Source of the DNA: Exiguobacterium sp. 9-2
GTDB taxonomy: Bacteria > Bacillota > Bacilli > Exiguobacteriales > Exiguobacteriaceae
Direction of reading: 5' to 3'
Assembly (NCBI RefSeq): GCF_036287235.1
Contig: NZ_CP142850.1
Span: 1,939,127 to 2,003,126 of the forward strand
DNA: 64,000 nt
A program made the translations under genes and the position numbers. Of the stretch, positions 27,754-36,479 are shown one piece after another (position 1 is the stretch's first letter; every line of letters starts with the position of its first letter). Below the pieces are notes generated by a model. It was not told the DNA's origin, did no database searches, and saw nothing but the letters and a program-made list of their open reading frames with translations.

Positions 27754-28633
27754 TCGATAACTCTCCGAAGATTTTCGCTTCGAGCCAGCGACCCGTCGGC
27801 GTATTCGCGAGTCCACCTTTTGCTGTCTCGCGAAGCGCAGACGGCATCATCTGACCAATCTCATGCATGGCTGAGATGACTTCATCACACGGAATCCGTG
27901 ACGTGATTCCAGCGAGTGCCATGTCGGCAGCGACAACAGCATTCGCCCCGCCCATCGCATTGCGTTTCACGCATGGCACTTCGACGAGTCCTGCGACAGG
28001 ATCACAGACGAGTCCGAGCATGTTCTTCAGTGCGATCGCAAAGGCATGTGCTGACTGATCCGGTGTTCCGCCCGCCATCTCAACGATGGCAGCAGCTGCC
28101 ATCGCTGTTGCTGAACCAACTTCTGCCTGACAGCCACCAGCCGCTCCGGAGATCGACGCATTGTTCGCGACGACGAAGCCGAATGCACCGGATGTGAATA
28201 AGAAACGTAACATTTGTTCACGCGTCGGGTTTAATCGATCTTTGACCGCAAATAGCGTACCCGGTACGACACCCGCACTCCCAGCCGTTGGTGTTGCACA
28301 AATTTTTCCCATCGCAGCATTGACTTCATTCGTTCCGATCGCCTTACTGACAGCATCGAGTAGCAGATCTCCTGATAATCCTTTGCCTGAAGCACGGTAC
28401 CGCTGGAGTAAGACAGCATCTCCACCAGTTAAACCTGTCACCGATTGGACACCGTCGCCATCAAGTGAACGAGCAACTGCTTCTTCCATCACTTGTAGGT
28501 TTCGTTCCATCATCGCATAGACTTCATCTCGTTCTAAATGACGAACCGTCATCTCTTGTTCGATCATGACTTCCGAAATCGGAATATTTCGTTCCGTCGC
28601 GATGGCGACGAGTTCTTTTACGGATTTAAACAT
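27737..28633 (-). CDS. sdaAA: L-serine dehydratase, iron-sulfur-dependent, alpha subunit
   Basis: Oxygen-sensitive [4Fe-4S] enzyme that deaminates L-serine to pyruvate with SdaAB. Conserved parts: KICATPTAGSAGVVPGTL, GAAGGCQAEVGSATAMAAAA, GLVCDPVAGLVEVPCVKRNAMG, with Cys residues that can ligate the cluster. Length 298 residues. It follows sdaAB after 4 nt and overlaps recG; this sdaAB-sdaAA-recG order is the B. subtilis one. Confidence 0.95.
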   Translation of the reverse strand: MFKSVKELVAIATERNIPISEVMIEQEMTVRHLERDEVYAMMERNLQVMEEAVARSLDGDGVQSVTGLTGGDAVLLQRYRASGKGLSGDLLLDAVSKAIGTNEVNAAMGKICATPTAGSAGVVPGTLFAVKDRLNPTREQMLRFLFTSGAFGFVVANNASISGAAGGCQAEVGSATAMAAAAIVEMAGGTPDQSAHAFAIALKNMLGLVCDPVAGLVEVPCVKRNAMGGANAVVAADMALAGITSRIPCDEVISAMHEIGQMMPSALRETAKGGLANTPTGRWLEAKIFGELSNESIT

Positions 28634-28637
28634 GTCT

Positions 28638-29300
28638 TCACTCTCCCATCATGACGGCACGCTCGACTTGAGGTAACCGATCGATTTCTTCCAACACTTC
28701 TGCCGTTATCCGGTCATCAATCTCAATTGCCATGAGTGCTTGTTTTCCTTTTTCGTGCCGTGACACTTCCATATGCCCGATGTTGATTTCGTAATCAGCC
28801 AAAATGCTCGTCACGGCTGCAATTGCTCCGAACCGGTCATGGTGTAAGACGACGAGTGCCGGTCCCCCACCAGACAAACGAAGCGGTACACCATTTAATT
28901 CCGTGATTTCAATCGTTCCCCCACCAATTGAAATACCGACCAATTCAAACTCTTCTACTCCATTCGTCAAATGGACACGAGCCGTATTTGGATGATCCGT
29001 CAACGCTTCACTCGTCTCGAAATGAATCTCAATCCCTTTCGACTTCGCGATATCGATCGATTGCGGAATCCGGTCGTCAAACGTATCGTATCCGAGAACA
29101 CCGCCGATGATGGCGACATCCGTTCCATGTCCACGATACGTATCAGCGAATGAACCGTAAAACGTGATGTGGATGACAGTAGGCGTTTCCCCGAATAATT
29201 TACCCGCCATCAATCCAATCCGTGCAGCCCCTGCTGTATGCGAGCTCGATGGACCAACCATGACTGGTCCGATGATGTCAAAGACGCTACGATATTTCAT
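28638..29300 (-). CDS. sdaAB: L-serine dehydratase, iron-sulfur-dependent, beta subunit
   Basis: Beta subunit: YRSVFDIIGPVMVGPSSSHTAGAARIG at the N-terminus is the typical serine-binding loop, and an ACT domain fills the last 75 residues (VVLHHDRFGAIAAVTSILADYEINIGHMEVSR). Length 220 residues; ribosome site AGAGGGG. It is separated from yloV by two hairpins, so it probably begins the sdaAB-sdaAA-recG unit, though I did not see a clear promoter. Confidence 0.95.
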   Translation of the reverse strand: MKYRSVFDIIGPVMVGPSSSHTAGAARIGLMAGKLFGETPTVIHITFYGSFADTYRGHGTDVAIIGGVLGYDTFDDRIPQSIDIAKSKGIEIHFETSEALTDHPNTARVHLTNGVEEFELVGISIGGGTIEITELNGVPLRLSGGGPALVVLHHDRFGAIAAVTSILADYEINIGHMEVSRHEKGKQALMAIEIDDRITAEVLEEIDRLPQVERAVMMGE

Positions 29301-29326
29301 TTCTTTTCCCCTCTCTATGAAACAAA

Positions 29327-29364
29327 CGAAATCCCACCTCTATTATCGCAGATGGTGGGATTCG
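29327..29364 (-). terminator. Second hairpin after yloV
   Basis: CGAATCCCACC pairs with GGTGGGATTTCG (one bulge) around a 15-nt loop, and TTTGTTTC follows on the minus strand. It backs up the first hairpin at 29366-29388. Confidence 0.7.
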
Positions 29365-29365
29365 T

Positions 29366-29388
29366 GAAAAGGCTAGTCGCCCTTTTTC
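29366..29388 (-). terminator. First hairpin after yloV
   Basis: GAAAAAGG pairs with CCTTTTC around GCGACTAG, 12 nt past the yloV stop. The tail is only TTTTC, so alone it is modest; together with the next hairpin the pair likely ends the yloUV transcript. Confidence 0.55.
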
Positions 29389-29400
29389 AGTATGATGGTT

Positions 29401-31074
29401 TTATTCGACGCTTAAAATGTACGAATAAAGTGGTTGTTTGCCGTCGTGGACTTCCACTTCAGCATCCGGATTAACCGATTCGATGTACGCGACGAGGTCG
29501 TCGACTTCTTCTGTCGAAACGCCTTCACCGTAAAGAACTGTGATGATTTCGTCGTCCTCTGTGACGAGTGTATCGACCAGTTTCTTGACAGCACCAAGAC
29601 TCGAAGTGTCCGTAGCAACGATTTGTTTTTCAGCAATCGCCATGTGATCGTCTTTCTTGATTTCAACACCATCAATATTCGTATCACGAACGGCATATGT
29701 GACTTGACCCGACTTCACAGCTGCGATCGCATCCTCCATGTGTGCTTCGTTCTCTTCAACAGTCGCTTCCGGATTATAGACGATCGTCGCCGCCAAACCT
29801 TGTGGGACTGTCTTTGATTTCACGACTGTTACGCCACAATTCGCAACAGAAGCTGCTTGTTCAGCGGCCATGATGATGTTCGAGTTGTTCGGATAAACAT
29901 AGACATGTTCAGCGTGTGCATCCTCGATCGCCTTGACGATGTCTTCCGTTGACGGGTTCATCGTTTGTCCGCCTTCGATGACGACACTGACACCGAGTGA
30001 TTTAAAGAGTTCACTGATACCTTCACCCATTGCGACTGTGACAAGGGCTGCTTTCGCTTTTGTCTTCGGTGCAGCGACTGGAGTGACTTGGTTCGCGCCC
30101 TCTTCTTCGAGGATCGTCGAGTGTTGTTGACGCATATTTTCAATCTTAACAGCAACGAGCTCACCGAAACGTTGTCCTTTTGTGATGACTTCTCCTGGCG
30201 TTTCAACGTGGACGTGAACTTTAAGGAGCTCTTCGTCCGCTACGACGAGCAACGAATCACCGAATTCCGCTAATTCGTTCCGGAATGCTTCTTCACTGAA
30301 CGGTGCATTTGCTAACTTGTCATCTTGGAAGCGAACCATGATTTCCGTACAGTAGCCGTAATGGATCTCTTCTGTCGACATGAAGCTTTGAGCCGATTTA
30401 TGATGCTCTGCTTCGACGAGTGCTTCCATGACTGGCGTATGTGGCTTATCAAGTTCTTTTCCTTCGAGTGTCGCGAGGAATCCTTCATAGATACAGACGA
30501 GACCTTGACCACCTGAATCAACGACACCAACTTCTTTTAATACAGGAAGAAGGTCAGGAGTTCCGTCAAGCGATACTTTCGATGCTTCGACGAGTTGACG
30601 CATCAACTCTAAGAAATCCGTCGTCGTTTCAGATTGTGCGATGGTCGCTACAGCTGTCTCACGGGCAACTGTCAAGATCGTTCCTTCGACCGGTTTCATG
30701 ACCGCTTTATACGCTGTATCGACACCTTTTTGCAATGCATCAGCGAACTCTTTCGTATCAATCGTTGCTTTTCCTTCGATTGATTTCGAGAATCCACGGA
30801 ACAATTGACTTAAGATGACACCAGAATTTCCGCGTGCCCCCATTAATAATCCACGTGCGAAGACGTTTGCGACCTCCGAAACAGAATCCGAAGTGGATTT
30901 ACCTGCTTCTTTTGCACCTGAAGTCATCGTCAAATTCATGTTCGTTCCCGTATCACCATCTGGCACAGGGAAGACGTTCAATGAATCGACGAAATCTGCG
31001 TTTTGATAAAGATTCGCCGCGCCATTTTGAATCATCTTGACTAACTGCGCTCCTGTTAAACGATCTACACTCAC
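29401..31074 (-). CDS. yloV: DhaL/DegV-type fatty acid kinase catalytic subunit (YloV, FakA-like)
   Basis: ATP-binding DhaL domain at the N-terminus (LNVFPVPDGDTGTNMNLTMTSGAKE, GLLMGARGNSGVILSQLFRGFSK, VDSGGQGLVCIYEG), a middle linker, and a FakA-type C-terminal domain. In Staphylococcus FakA phosphorylates fatty acids held by FakB proteins. I start at GTG 31074: a perfect AGGAGG precedes it and the protein then aligns residue for residue with B. subtilis YloV; the ATG at 31107 has no good ribosome site. Length 557 residues. It follows yloU and is likely co-transcribed with it. Confidence 0.92.
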   Translation of the reverse strand: MSVDRLTGAQLVKMIQNGAANLYQNADFVDSLNVFPVPDGDTGTNMNLTMTSGAKEAGKSTSDSVSEVANVFARGLLMGARGNSGVILSQLFRGFSKSIEGKATIDTKEFADALQKGVDTAYKAVMKPVEGTILTVARETAVATIAQSETTTDFLELMRQLVEASKVSLDGTPDLLPVLKEVGVVDSGGQGLVCIYEGFLATLEGKELDKPHTPVMEALVEAEHHKSAQSFMSTEEIHYGYCTEIMVRFQDDKLANAPFSEEAFRNELAEFGDSLLVVADEELLKVHVHVETPGEVITKGQRFGELVAVKIENMRQQHSTILEEEGANQVTPVAAPKTKAKAALVTVAMGEGISELFKSLGVSVVIEGGQTMNPSTEDIVKAIEDAHAEHVYVYPNNSNIIMAAEQAASVANCGVTVVKSKTVPQGLAATIVYNPEATVEENEAHMEDAIAAVKSGQVTYAVRDTNIDGVEIKKDDHMAIAEKQIVATDTSSLGAVKKLVDTLVTEDDEIITVLYGEGVSTEEVDDLVAYIESVNPDAEVEVHDGKQPLYSYILSVE

Positions 31075-31099
31075 TAAAGTTTCCTCCTCTATTTCCGCC

Positions 31100-31462
31100 T
31101 TAGACATTCGTCAAGCGGACTCCTTGGACAAAGATGTTCACAGATGTCACGTCAAGACCTAGTGCCTGACTGAGCGTGTATTTCACGCGACTCTGTACAT
31201 TGTTCGCCACCTCTGAGATTTTCGTCCCATAACTTACAATAATATGCATATCGATATGAACTTGCTCTGAAGACTGTCGAACGATGACACCGCGTGCAAA
31301 GTTCTCACGTTTTAAGAGTTCAGCAAGACCATCCTTGATTTGAGACTGAGATGCCATACCAACGACACCAAAACATTCCATTGCTGCGCCGCCCGAAAGT
31401 TGCGCGACGACATCATTATCTACATCAATCTTTCCATAGGTCGTTTTCATCTCGATCGCCAC
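31100..31462 (-). CDS. yloU: Asp23/Gls24 family protein YloU
   Basis: Asp23-family envelope stress protein. From the GTG at 31462 the product is 120 residues, beginning MAIEMKTTYGKIDVDNDVVA and including GGAAMECFGVVGMAS, KDGLAELLKRENFARGV and HIDMHIIVSYGTKISEVANNVQS. This GTG has AAGGGGG at 8 nt and matches the family start; the longer ATG frame (31549) adds unrelated residues. It is the usual upstream partner of the fatty acid kinase yloV. Confidence 0.92.
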   Translation of the reverse strand: MAIEMKTTYGKIDVDNDVVAQLSGGAAMECFGVVGMASQSQIKDGLAELLKRENFARGVIVRQSSEQVHIDMHIIVSYGTKISEVANNVQSRVKYTLSQALGLDVTSVNIFVQGVRLTNV

Positions 31463-31745
31463 CTGAGTAGCCCCCTTTGAATATTGTATTCTTCTCATAA
31501 TTCTACTATAAGGACCTACTATTGAAAAGTCGCCGTACTGACTATACAATGAATAAGTGAAAAATAGTAGCGGTCAAATGAACTTTTACCATCATCCTCA
31601 TTTATTATTTTAAATTTCGAGGTTGTCTGTCAAGTTTTTTTCTTGTCAGCTACTTTTTTTATGTTGCAACCGCCCTGACACCATGCTAAGATAGCAAAGT
31701 GTCTATTAGGACGAACGCAAAACAACATAAAAGGAGGCGGAACGC
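31463..31745. other. Divergent intergenic region yloU / rpmB
   Basis: An A+T-rich 283-nt gap between divergent operons. The plus side holds the rpmB promoter. Toward yloU I saw several AT-rich -10-like strings but no -35 at proper spacing. Short T runs near 31635 and 31655 have no stem, so they are not terminators. Confidence 0.5.
31664..31692 (+). promoter_or_regulatory. sigma-A promoter for rpmB
   Basis: TTGCAA (31664-31669) and TAAGAT (31687-31692) with a 17-nt spacer and a TGC extension before the -10. A roughly 45-nt leader with AAAGGAGGCGG leads to the rpmB ATG. Confidence 0.78.
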
Positions 31746-31934
31746 ATGGCACGTAAATGCTACGTTACTGGGAAATCGCCAAAGTCGGGTAACAACCGTT
31801 CACACGCATTGAACAAAACAAAACGTACTTGGGGAGTCAACGTACAAAAAGTACGTATCCTCGTCGACGGTAAGCCGAAAAAGGTTTGGGTTTCAGCTCG
31901 AGCTCTTAAATCAGGTAAAGTCGAACGCGTATAA
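31746..31934 (+). CDS. rpmB: 50S ribosomal protein L28
   Basis: Sixty-two residues, [21 protein letters not shown] and [17 protein letters not shown], the usual Bacillales L28. Only one Cys is present, so this is the zinc-free form. Monocistronic between its promoter and a strong terminator. rpmB divergent from yloU is the conserved order. Confidence 0.97.
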   Translation: MARKCYVTGKSPKSGNNRSHALNKTKRTWGVNVQKVRILVDGKPKKVWVSARALKSGKVERV

Positions 31935-31943
31935 GGCGCAACC

Positions 31944-31969
31944 ACCGGATGGGAATCTTCCCTTCCGGT
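31944..31969 (+). terminator. Intrinsic terminator after rpmB
   Basis: ACCGGATGGGAA pairs with TTCCCTTCCGGT (one mismatch) with a 2-nt loop, followed by T7. Confidence 0.9.
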
Positions 31970-32005
31970 TTTTTTATTCTCTCATTTATTTTTCTCATAA
32001 ACTAA

Positions 32006-32034
32006 TTGTCGCTTTTATTGAAAACGCTTACAAT
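32006..32034 (+). promoter_or_regulatory. sigma-A promoter with cre site for the amino acid permease
   Basis: TTGTCG (32006-32011) and TACAAT (32029-32034) with a 17-nt spacer. TTGAAAACGCTTACA (32018-32032) fits the CcpA cre consensus WTGNAANCGNWNNCW at every fixed position and covers spacer and -10, so catabolite repression of the permease is predicted. Confidence 0.8.
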
Positions 32035-32074
32035 AGGAACGTACTTTATTTTGTCAGAATTGGGGGAAGTCATC

Positions 32075-33478
32075 ATGCAACTCAAACGAGAGATGACGAG
32101 TCGACACCTGTTCATGATCTCACTCGGTGGAATTATCGGAACAGGCTTATTTTTAGGATCAGGGTTAACGATTTCACAAGCAGGACCTCTCGGGGCGGTC
32201 CTCAGTTACATCGTGGGTGGGACCATCATGTATCTGACGATGTTATGTTTAGGGGAGTTAGCAGTTTTCTTGCCAGTCTCAGGATCATTCCAAACGTATA
32301 CGACACGCTTCATCGGACCAGGTATCGGCTTTGCCGTCGGTTGGATTTACTGGCTCGGCTGGGCTGTGACGGTCGCACTTGAAATCACAGCTGCCGGTAG
32401 TTTGATGGACCGTTGGTTTCCGAATGTGCCGGTCGTTGTCTGGTGTACCGTCTTTACGGTCTTGTTATTCGGTTTAAACGCCGTCTCCGCCAAAGCGTTC
32501 GGGGAAGCGGAATTCTGGTTCTCAAGTTTAAAGGTACTCGCCATTCTTTTCTTCATCATTCTTGGTGGCGCAGCTTGGTTTGGCTGGTTACCGATGGAAG
32601 CAGATCGTCCATCCTCGCTGTTTGCGAACTTCACGGCAAGCGGTTGGTTTCCGAACGGAATTCTCGGTGTCTTGACGACGATGATTGCTGTCAATTTTGC
32701 TTTTCAGGGAACCGAATTGATCGGTGTCGCGGCTGGGGAGTCTGACACGCCTGAAAAATCGATTCCAAAAGCTATCCGGAATACAGTTTGGCGCACGTTC
32801 ATTTTCTTTGTCTTATCGATCACGATCGTCGGTGCATTGATTCCGTATGAGACGGCTGGCGGAGTCAGTAGTCCATTCATCATGGTCTTTGATGCGATCG
32901 GCATCCCGTATGCCGCTGACTTGATGAACATCGTCGTCTTGACAGCACTATTATCCGTCGGGAACTCGGGACTGTATGCCGCGACCCGAATGTTATGGGC
33001 AATGGCACAAGAAGGGATGATTTCAAAGAAATTATCTTATGTTAATGCACGTGGTGTGCCGATGCGCGCTTTACTCTTTACGATGATGTTTGCGATGTTA
33101 TCGCTTCTGACAGCATTTTTCGCAGAGGATACCGTCTTCATTTGGCTCTTGTCTTTAGCTGGACTCGGTGCTCAAGTCGGTTGGATTTCAATTTCCGCTT
33201 CGCAACTTGCGTTCCGCCGTCAGTTCATCCGAAACGGACATGATCTATCCGAACTAAAGTTCAAGACGCCATTCTATCCAGTATTACCGTTGATATCGTT
33301 GACACTTAATGTCGTCGTCCTCGTCAGTCTTGCGTTTCAAGCGGATCAACGGATTGCTTTATACATCGGTGTTCCATTTTTCCTCGTCATGTGGGGAAGC
33401 TATCATCTGTTCGTTAAAGGAAAACACCTATCGGCTCAAAGTGACATTCGAGTCGCCCCTTCCCAACTCGAAGAATAA
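32075..33478 (+). CDS. Amino acid permease, APC superfamily (AAT family)
   Basis: Twelve predicted membrane segments in 467 residues. The first begins with the AAT-family block LKREMTSRHLFMISLGGIIGTGLFLGSG; later GWIYWLGWAVTVALEITAAG and AVNFAFQGTELIGVAAGES (TM6-7 region) match lysine/S-methylmethionine/GABA-type permeases. Proton-driven import of an amino acid is likely; the substrate cannot be set from sequence alone. The ATG at 32075 has a GGGGGAAG site; the longer frame start overlaps the promoter. A cre site overlaps the promoter. It lies between rpmB and thiN, where B. subtilis has other genes, so it is a local insertion. Confidence 0.88.
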   Translation: MQLKREMTSRHLFMISLGGIIGTGLFLGSGLTISQAGPLGAVLSYIVGGTIMYLTMLCLGELAVFLPVSGSFQTYTTRFIGPGIGFAVGWIYWLGWAVTVALEITAAGSLMDRWFPNVPVVVWCTVFTVLLFGLNAVSAKAFGEAEFWFSSLKVLAILFFIILGGAAWFGWLPMEADRPSSLFANFTASGWFPNGILGVLTTMIAVNFAFQGTELIGVAAGESDTPEKSIPKAIRNTVWRTFIFFVLSITIVGALIPYETAGGVSSPFIMVFDAIGIPYAADLMNIVVLTALLSVGNSGLYAATRMLWAMAQEGMISKKLSYVNARGVPMRALLFTMMFAMLSLLTAFFAEDTVFIWLLSLAGLGAQVGWISISASQLAFRRQFIRNGHDLSELKFKTPFYPVLPLISLTLNVVVLVSLAFQADQRIALYIGVPFFLVMWGSYHLFVKGKHLSAQSDIRVAPSQLEE

Positions 33479-33481
33479 TAC

Positions 33482-33527
33482 CATATGAAAAGAGGCCGCG
33501 GTATCATCCACGGCCTTTTTTCATATG
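33482..33527. terminator. Bidirectional terminator between permease and thiN
   Basis: Core stem GGCCGCGG / CCACGGCC (33494-33515, one mismatch) extended by complementary arms CATATGAAAA / TTTTTTCATATG. T runs on both strands serve the convergent permease and thiN. Confidence 0.88.
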
Positions 33528-33533
33528 CTTGTT

Positions 33534-34136
33534 CTATTCCTTAAGTGTTCGCATCATCAATAGTTCTCCTTGATGGAGCTCTACTGTCGCTTCTGACGTA
33601 CTCCATTCATTACTGACGGTCAAGGAACCTCCGACCGGAACAGGATGCATATCAAGTGGATATTTGACTCCAGCTAAACTCAAGATTGACGGCACAAGTG
33701 GAATGAAAGAAAGATAATGATAGCTTTCGGCTTCGACTGCATACAATCCTACTGCCAAATATCGCACCTCTTCCCGTTTCGTGACGAGTCGCGCTTCAGG
33801 GTATTGCTTCAATAAATACACATTTTGAACGGTCATGTCGAGTCGTCCACCTGTTGCTCCGACGATGATAGTATCATCAAACCGTTTCATCTCTGATACT
33901 GTACGAAGGGCGAGTTCGAGATCCGTCTCATCTTTCTCAGCCGGATGAACGATTGCTCCTTCAGGTACGTAACCAAGCGAATCAAAGTCACCGATCGTCA
34001 TGTCGCATGTCAGCCCAAACAATTCAATCGTCTGAACACCACCATCGACACCAATGATGAAATCACTAGACTGACAAAGCATCCGCAAATCAGGCACTTC
34101 TTCTTGAGGACCGGCACACACGAGAATCGCCCGCAT
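33534..34136 (-). CDS. thiN: Thiamine pyrophosphokinase
   Basis: Transfers pyrophosphate from ATP to thiamine, making TPP directly. Conserved parts: DFIIGVDGGVQTIELFG, CDMTIGDFDSLG, HPAEKDETDLELAL, IIVGATGGRLDMTVQNV; C-terminal thiamine-binding barrel with YHYLSFIPL. The ATG at 34136 follows GAGG and lies 1 nt after the thiT stop; a longer frame is not conserved. Length 200 residues. It is placed after rpe as in B. subtilis (yloS), but a thiamine transporter gene and riboswitch have come in between. Confidence 0.93.
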   Translation of the reverse strand: MRAILVCAGPQEEVPDLRMLCQSSDFIIGVDGGVQTIELFGLTCDMTIGDFDSLGYVPEGAIVHPAEKDETDLELALRTVSEMKRFDDTIIVGATGGRLDMTVQNVYLLKQYPEARLVTKREEVRYLAVGLYAVEAESYHYLSFIPLVPSILSLAGVKYPLDMHPVPVGGSLTVSNEWSTSEATVELHQGELLMMRTLKE

Positions 34137-34137
34137 C

Positions 34138-34698
34138 TCAGACGCCTCGTGCTGAATAACGTAGTAAACGTGGCGCAGTTGTAAAGAGGAGACCCGCGAC
34201 GACACCGCATAAAACATAAGATGGTACCATGTATGTCGCGTTATAAACTAATGAATATGGCACGACTGGACCTTCTGCATATTTCGCGAAGAACACGATT
34301 CCGCTTATGACATGACAGATATAACGGAGTCCTGCGCCTAATAGTGTTGCAAGGAGAACGAACGCCATCAAACGTTTCTTTTGTCCGTTACGTGCAGCTT
34401 GTCTAACCTGACGCGCGAACAGACCGCTCAGTCCGACGACACCGTATGCAATCGTGTAATCGAGTAATGGTTGGACGATCGTCAAGACTTGTGGGGCGAA
34501 CATCAGTTGGATCGTACCAACAAGCGCTCCTGTGACGACACCCCCGATGACACCGTGGCGAAATGCCATGACAAAGATTGGTAACATCGCTAAGCTGATT
34601 GAACCGCCTTGTGGCATTTTAAATGGAATCAGTAAATCAAAGACGACCCCGAGACTTGCAAAGATGGCAATTTCCATCATCATTTGTAACCGTTTCAT
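34138..34698 (-). CDS. thiT: Thiamine ECF transporter S component ThiT
   Basis: Six-helix membrane protein of 186 residues that binds thiamine for an energy-coupling-factor transporter. EIAIFASLGVVFDLLIPFKMPQGGSISLAMLPI, GALVGTIQLMFAP and YICHVISGIVFFAKYA fit the ThiT pattern. The ATG at 34698 has a strong GGAGG site. It is the first gene after a TPP riboswitch terminator and is followed at once by thiN, so uptake and pyrophosphorylation are controlled together. The ECF energizing genes are not in this window. Confidence 0.92.
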   Translation of the reverse strand: MKRLQMMMEIAIFASLGVVFDLLIPFKMPQGGSISLAMLPIFVMAFRHGVIGGVVTGALVGTIQLMFAPQVLTIVQPLLDYTIAYGVVGLSGLFARQVRQAARNGQKKRLMAFVLLATLLGAGLRYICHVISGIVFFAKYAEGPVVPYSLVYNATYMVPSYVLCGVVAGLLFTTAPRLLRYSARGV

Positions 34699-34735
34699 GC
34701 TATTTCCTCCTTCATTGTACGAGAGGACGCAAAAA

Positions 34736-34761
34736 GGCAGTACGACGAACGCCGTACTGCC
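34736..34761 (-). terminator. Riboswitch-controlled terminator before thiT
   Basis: GGCAGTACGGCG pairs with the CGTCGTACTGCC side around TT; T5 follows on the minus strand. It lies 13 nt past the TPP aptamer and 37 nt before thiT, the expression platform of an OFF switch. Confidence 0.9.
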
Positions 34762-34774
34762 TGCGTGCGCCACA

Positions 34775-34862
34775 TCCCTACGTCCGTTTGAACGGAACAG
34801 GTTCGAAGGGTTAAAGTCTAAAAGACTCCTCTCAGCCGCTTTTCAAGCGACACCCCTTGCGG
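34775..34862 (-). ncRNA. TPP riboswitch (THI element)
   Basis: Minus-strand blocks match the THI box in order: AAGGGGTG, GCGGCTGAGAGGAG, ACCCTTCGAACCTG and GGACGTAGGGA, with a GTCGCTTGAAAAGCGGC arm. With a terminator directly downstream, binding of TPP should stop transcription of thiT-thiN. The -10 TATAAT (34889-34894) sits over the rpe stop codon. Confidence 0.95.
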
Positions 34863-34888
34863 TCATCATATTTCGTTTTCTCGTTCTT

Positions 34889-34894
34889 ATTATA
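34889..34894 (-). promoter_or_regulatory. -10 element for thiT-thiN overlapping the rpe stop
   Basis: A consensus TATAAT on the minus strand includes the rpe stop codon TAA, 27 nt before the aptamer. No good -35 is visible at 16-18 nt, so promoter strength is uncertain. Confidence 0.55.
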
Positions 34895-35546
34895 CGGCAG
34901 CCCCTTGACGAATGCTAGTGATCGCTTCCGCATAATCTGGTGCATTGTAGATTGCTGATCCCGCGACAAGAACGTTCGCGCCGTTTTCGATGCAAAGTTT
35001 TGCTGTTTCCGGGTTGACGCCACCATCAATCTCGATTTCAAATGTCAGATCACGATCTGCTTTCATTTGTGCAAGTGATGCGAGTTTTGGCATGACACTC
35101 TCGATGAAGGCTTGTCCACCAAAGCCCGGATTGACCGTCATCAATAAGACCATATCGACATCCTCAAGGACGTGTTCAATCGTCGATAATGGCGTATGAG
35201 GATTCAAGACGACCCCTGCTTTTGCACCGGCTAGCTTGATTTGTTGTAAAACACGGTGGACGTGGTTCGTCGCTTCGACGTGGAACGTCACGATATCTGC
35301 CCCTGCCTTAACGAAATCTTCAACGAAACGTTCTGGCTGGTCAATCATTAAATGGACATCAAGGACCATATCCGTCTTTTGACGTAAACTGCTGAGCACA
35401 GGTAGTCCAAACGAGATATTCGGTACGAACTGACCATCCATGACATCGAAATGGATATAGTCCGCGCCTGCTGCTTCGACTGCTTTAACATCGCGTTCGA
35501 GATTCGCAAAATCTGCTGATAAGATAGATGGTGCAATTTTAATCAT
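34890..35546 (-). CDS. rpe: Ribulose-phosphate 3-epimerase
   Basis: Pentose phosphate pathway TIM barrel enzyme with a metal site. [59 protein letters not shown] and [11 protein letters not shown] are all present. The ATG at 35546 (CGGAGGTATT site) overlaps no family residues lost; it starts 2 nt after the rsgA stop. Length 218 residues. Confidence 0.96.
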   Translation of the reverse strand: MIKIAPSILSADFANLERDVKAVEAAGADYIHFDVMDGQFVPNISFGLPVLSSLRQKTDMVLDVHLMIDQPERFVEDFVKAGADIVTFHVEATNHVHRVLQQIKLAGAKAGVVLNPHTPLSTIEHVLEDVDMVLLMTVNPGFGGQAFIESVMPKLASLAQMKADRDLTFEIEIDGGVNPETAKLCIENGANVLVAGSAIYNAPDYAEAITSIRQGAAV

Positions 35547-35548
35547 CT

Positions 35549-36454
35549 TCAATACCTCCGGGCTCGATTCTTGATTTCGTCTATAAACATACCATAGTTC
35601 TCATAACGAGAGGACATGATTTCTTGTGCTTCGACGGCTTCCTTGACGGCACATCCGGGTTCATTCAAATGCAAACATCCTCGATACTTACATTCGTCCT
35701 GTACAGCCACGAATTCAGGAAAACTCCACCGTACATCCTCAATTTCCATATCATACGGAAAATCAAGGTTCGAGAACCCTGGTGTATCAGCAATCAAGCC
35801 TTCGGCAAGTGGCATCAACGTGACGTGACGTGTCGTATGGCGCCCACGTCCGAGTGATTTCGAAATCGCACTCGTCTCTAAGTCGAGTGTTGGTTCAAGT
35901 GCGTTCAAGAGCGAACTTTTCCCAACACCGGATTGTCCGGCAAGAACGCTCGTTTTCCCGGCCAGTAACGGACGGACTTGTTCAACACCTGTCAATGTCT
36001 CACTTGATGTCTCGATGACCGTATAACCAATCTTCCGGTAAGCGGCAATTGCCTCTCGAACTGCAGGACCTTTGACATCATCAAGCAAGTCCATCTTCGT
36101 TAACAGGATGACGGGTTGGATTTCCTTCGCTTCGATCAAGACGAGGAAACGATCGAGCAAGTGCGCTGAAAAATCAGGTTCTGCGGCCGAGACGACAAGC
36201 AACGCTTGATCGATATTCGCGACAGGAGGGCGTACTAAAAAGTTGTCTCGCTCCTTCACTTCGAGAATATATCCCGTCTCACTTTCGATATGAAGCACGA
36301 CTTCGTCTCCGACGACTGGACTGATGCCGCGTTTCCGGAAATTTCCTCTTGCCCGTGAACGAACCTCTCCTTCTGGTGTCATGACATCATAAAAGCCGCC
36401 CTGCAGGCGTATGATCGTTCCTTCTCGATTCTCTTCGATGCGTTGTTCCGTCAT
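35549..36454 (-). CDS. rsgA: Small ribosomal subunit biogenesis GTPase RsgA
   Basis: Circularly permuted GTPase for 30S maturation. OB domain first ([14 protein letters not shown]), then G4 [11 protein letters not shown]1 [21 protein letters not shown] and [10 protein letters not shown], then the zinc motif with C, C, H and C in [18 protein letters not shown]. The ATG at 36454 follows AAGGAGTG; the upstream frame to 36577 overlaps prkC and is not conserved. Length 301 residues. Part of the prpC-prkC-rsgA-rpe run. Confidence 0.95.
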   Translation of the reverse strand: MTEQRIEENREGTIIRLQGGFYDVMTPEGEVRSRARGNFRKRGISPVVGDEVVLHIESETGYILEVKERDNFLVRPPVANIDQALLVVSAAEPDFSAHLLDRFLVLIEAKEIQPVILLTKMDLLDDVKGPAVREAIAAYRKIGYTVIETSSETLTGVEQVRPLLAGKTSVLAGQSGVGKSSLLNALEPTLDLETSAISKSLGRGRHTTRHVTLMPLAEGLIADTPGFSNLDFPYDMEIEDVRWSFPEFVAVQDECKYRGCLHLNEPGCAVKEAVEAQEIMSSRYENYGMFIDEIKNRARRY

Positions 36455-36479
36455 CCTATGCACTCCTTTTTCATCATAT

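Noticed and set aside
31630-31665. T-rich runs between yloU and rpmB as a terminator
   Set aside because: No stem precedes them; the region is simply AT-rich upstream of the rpmB promoter.
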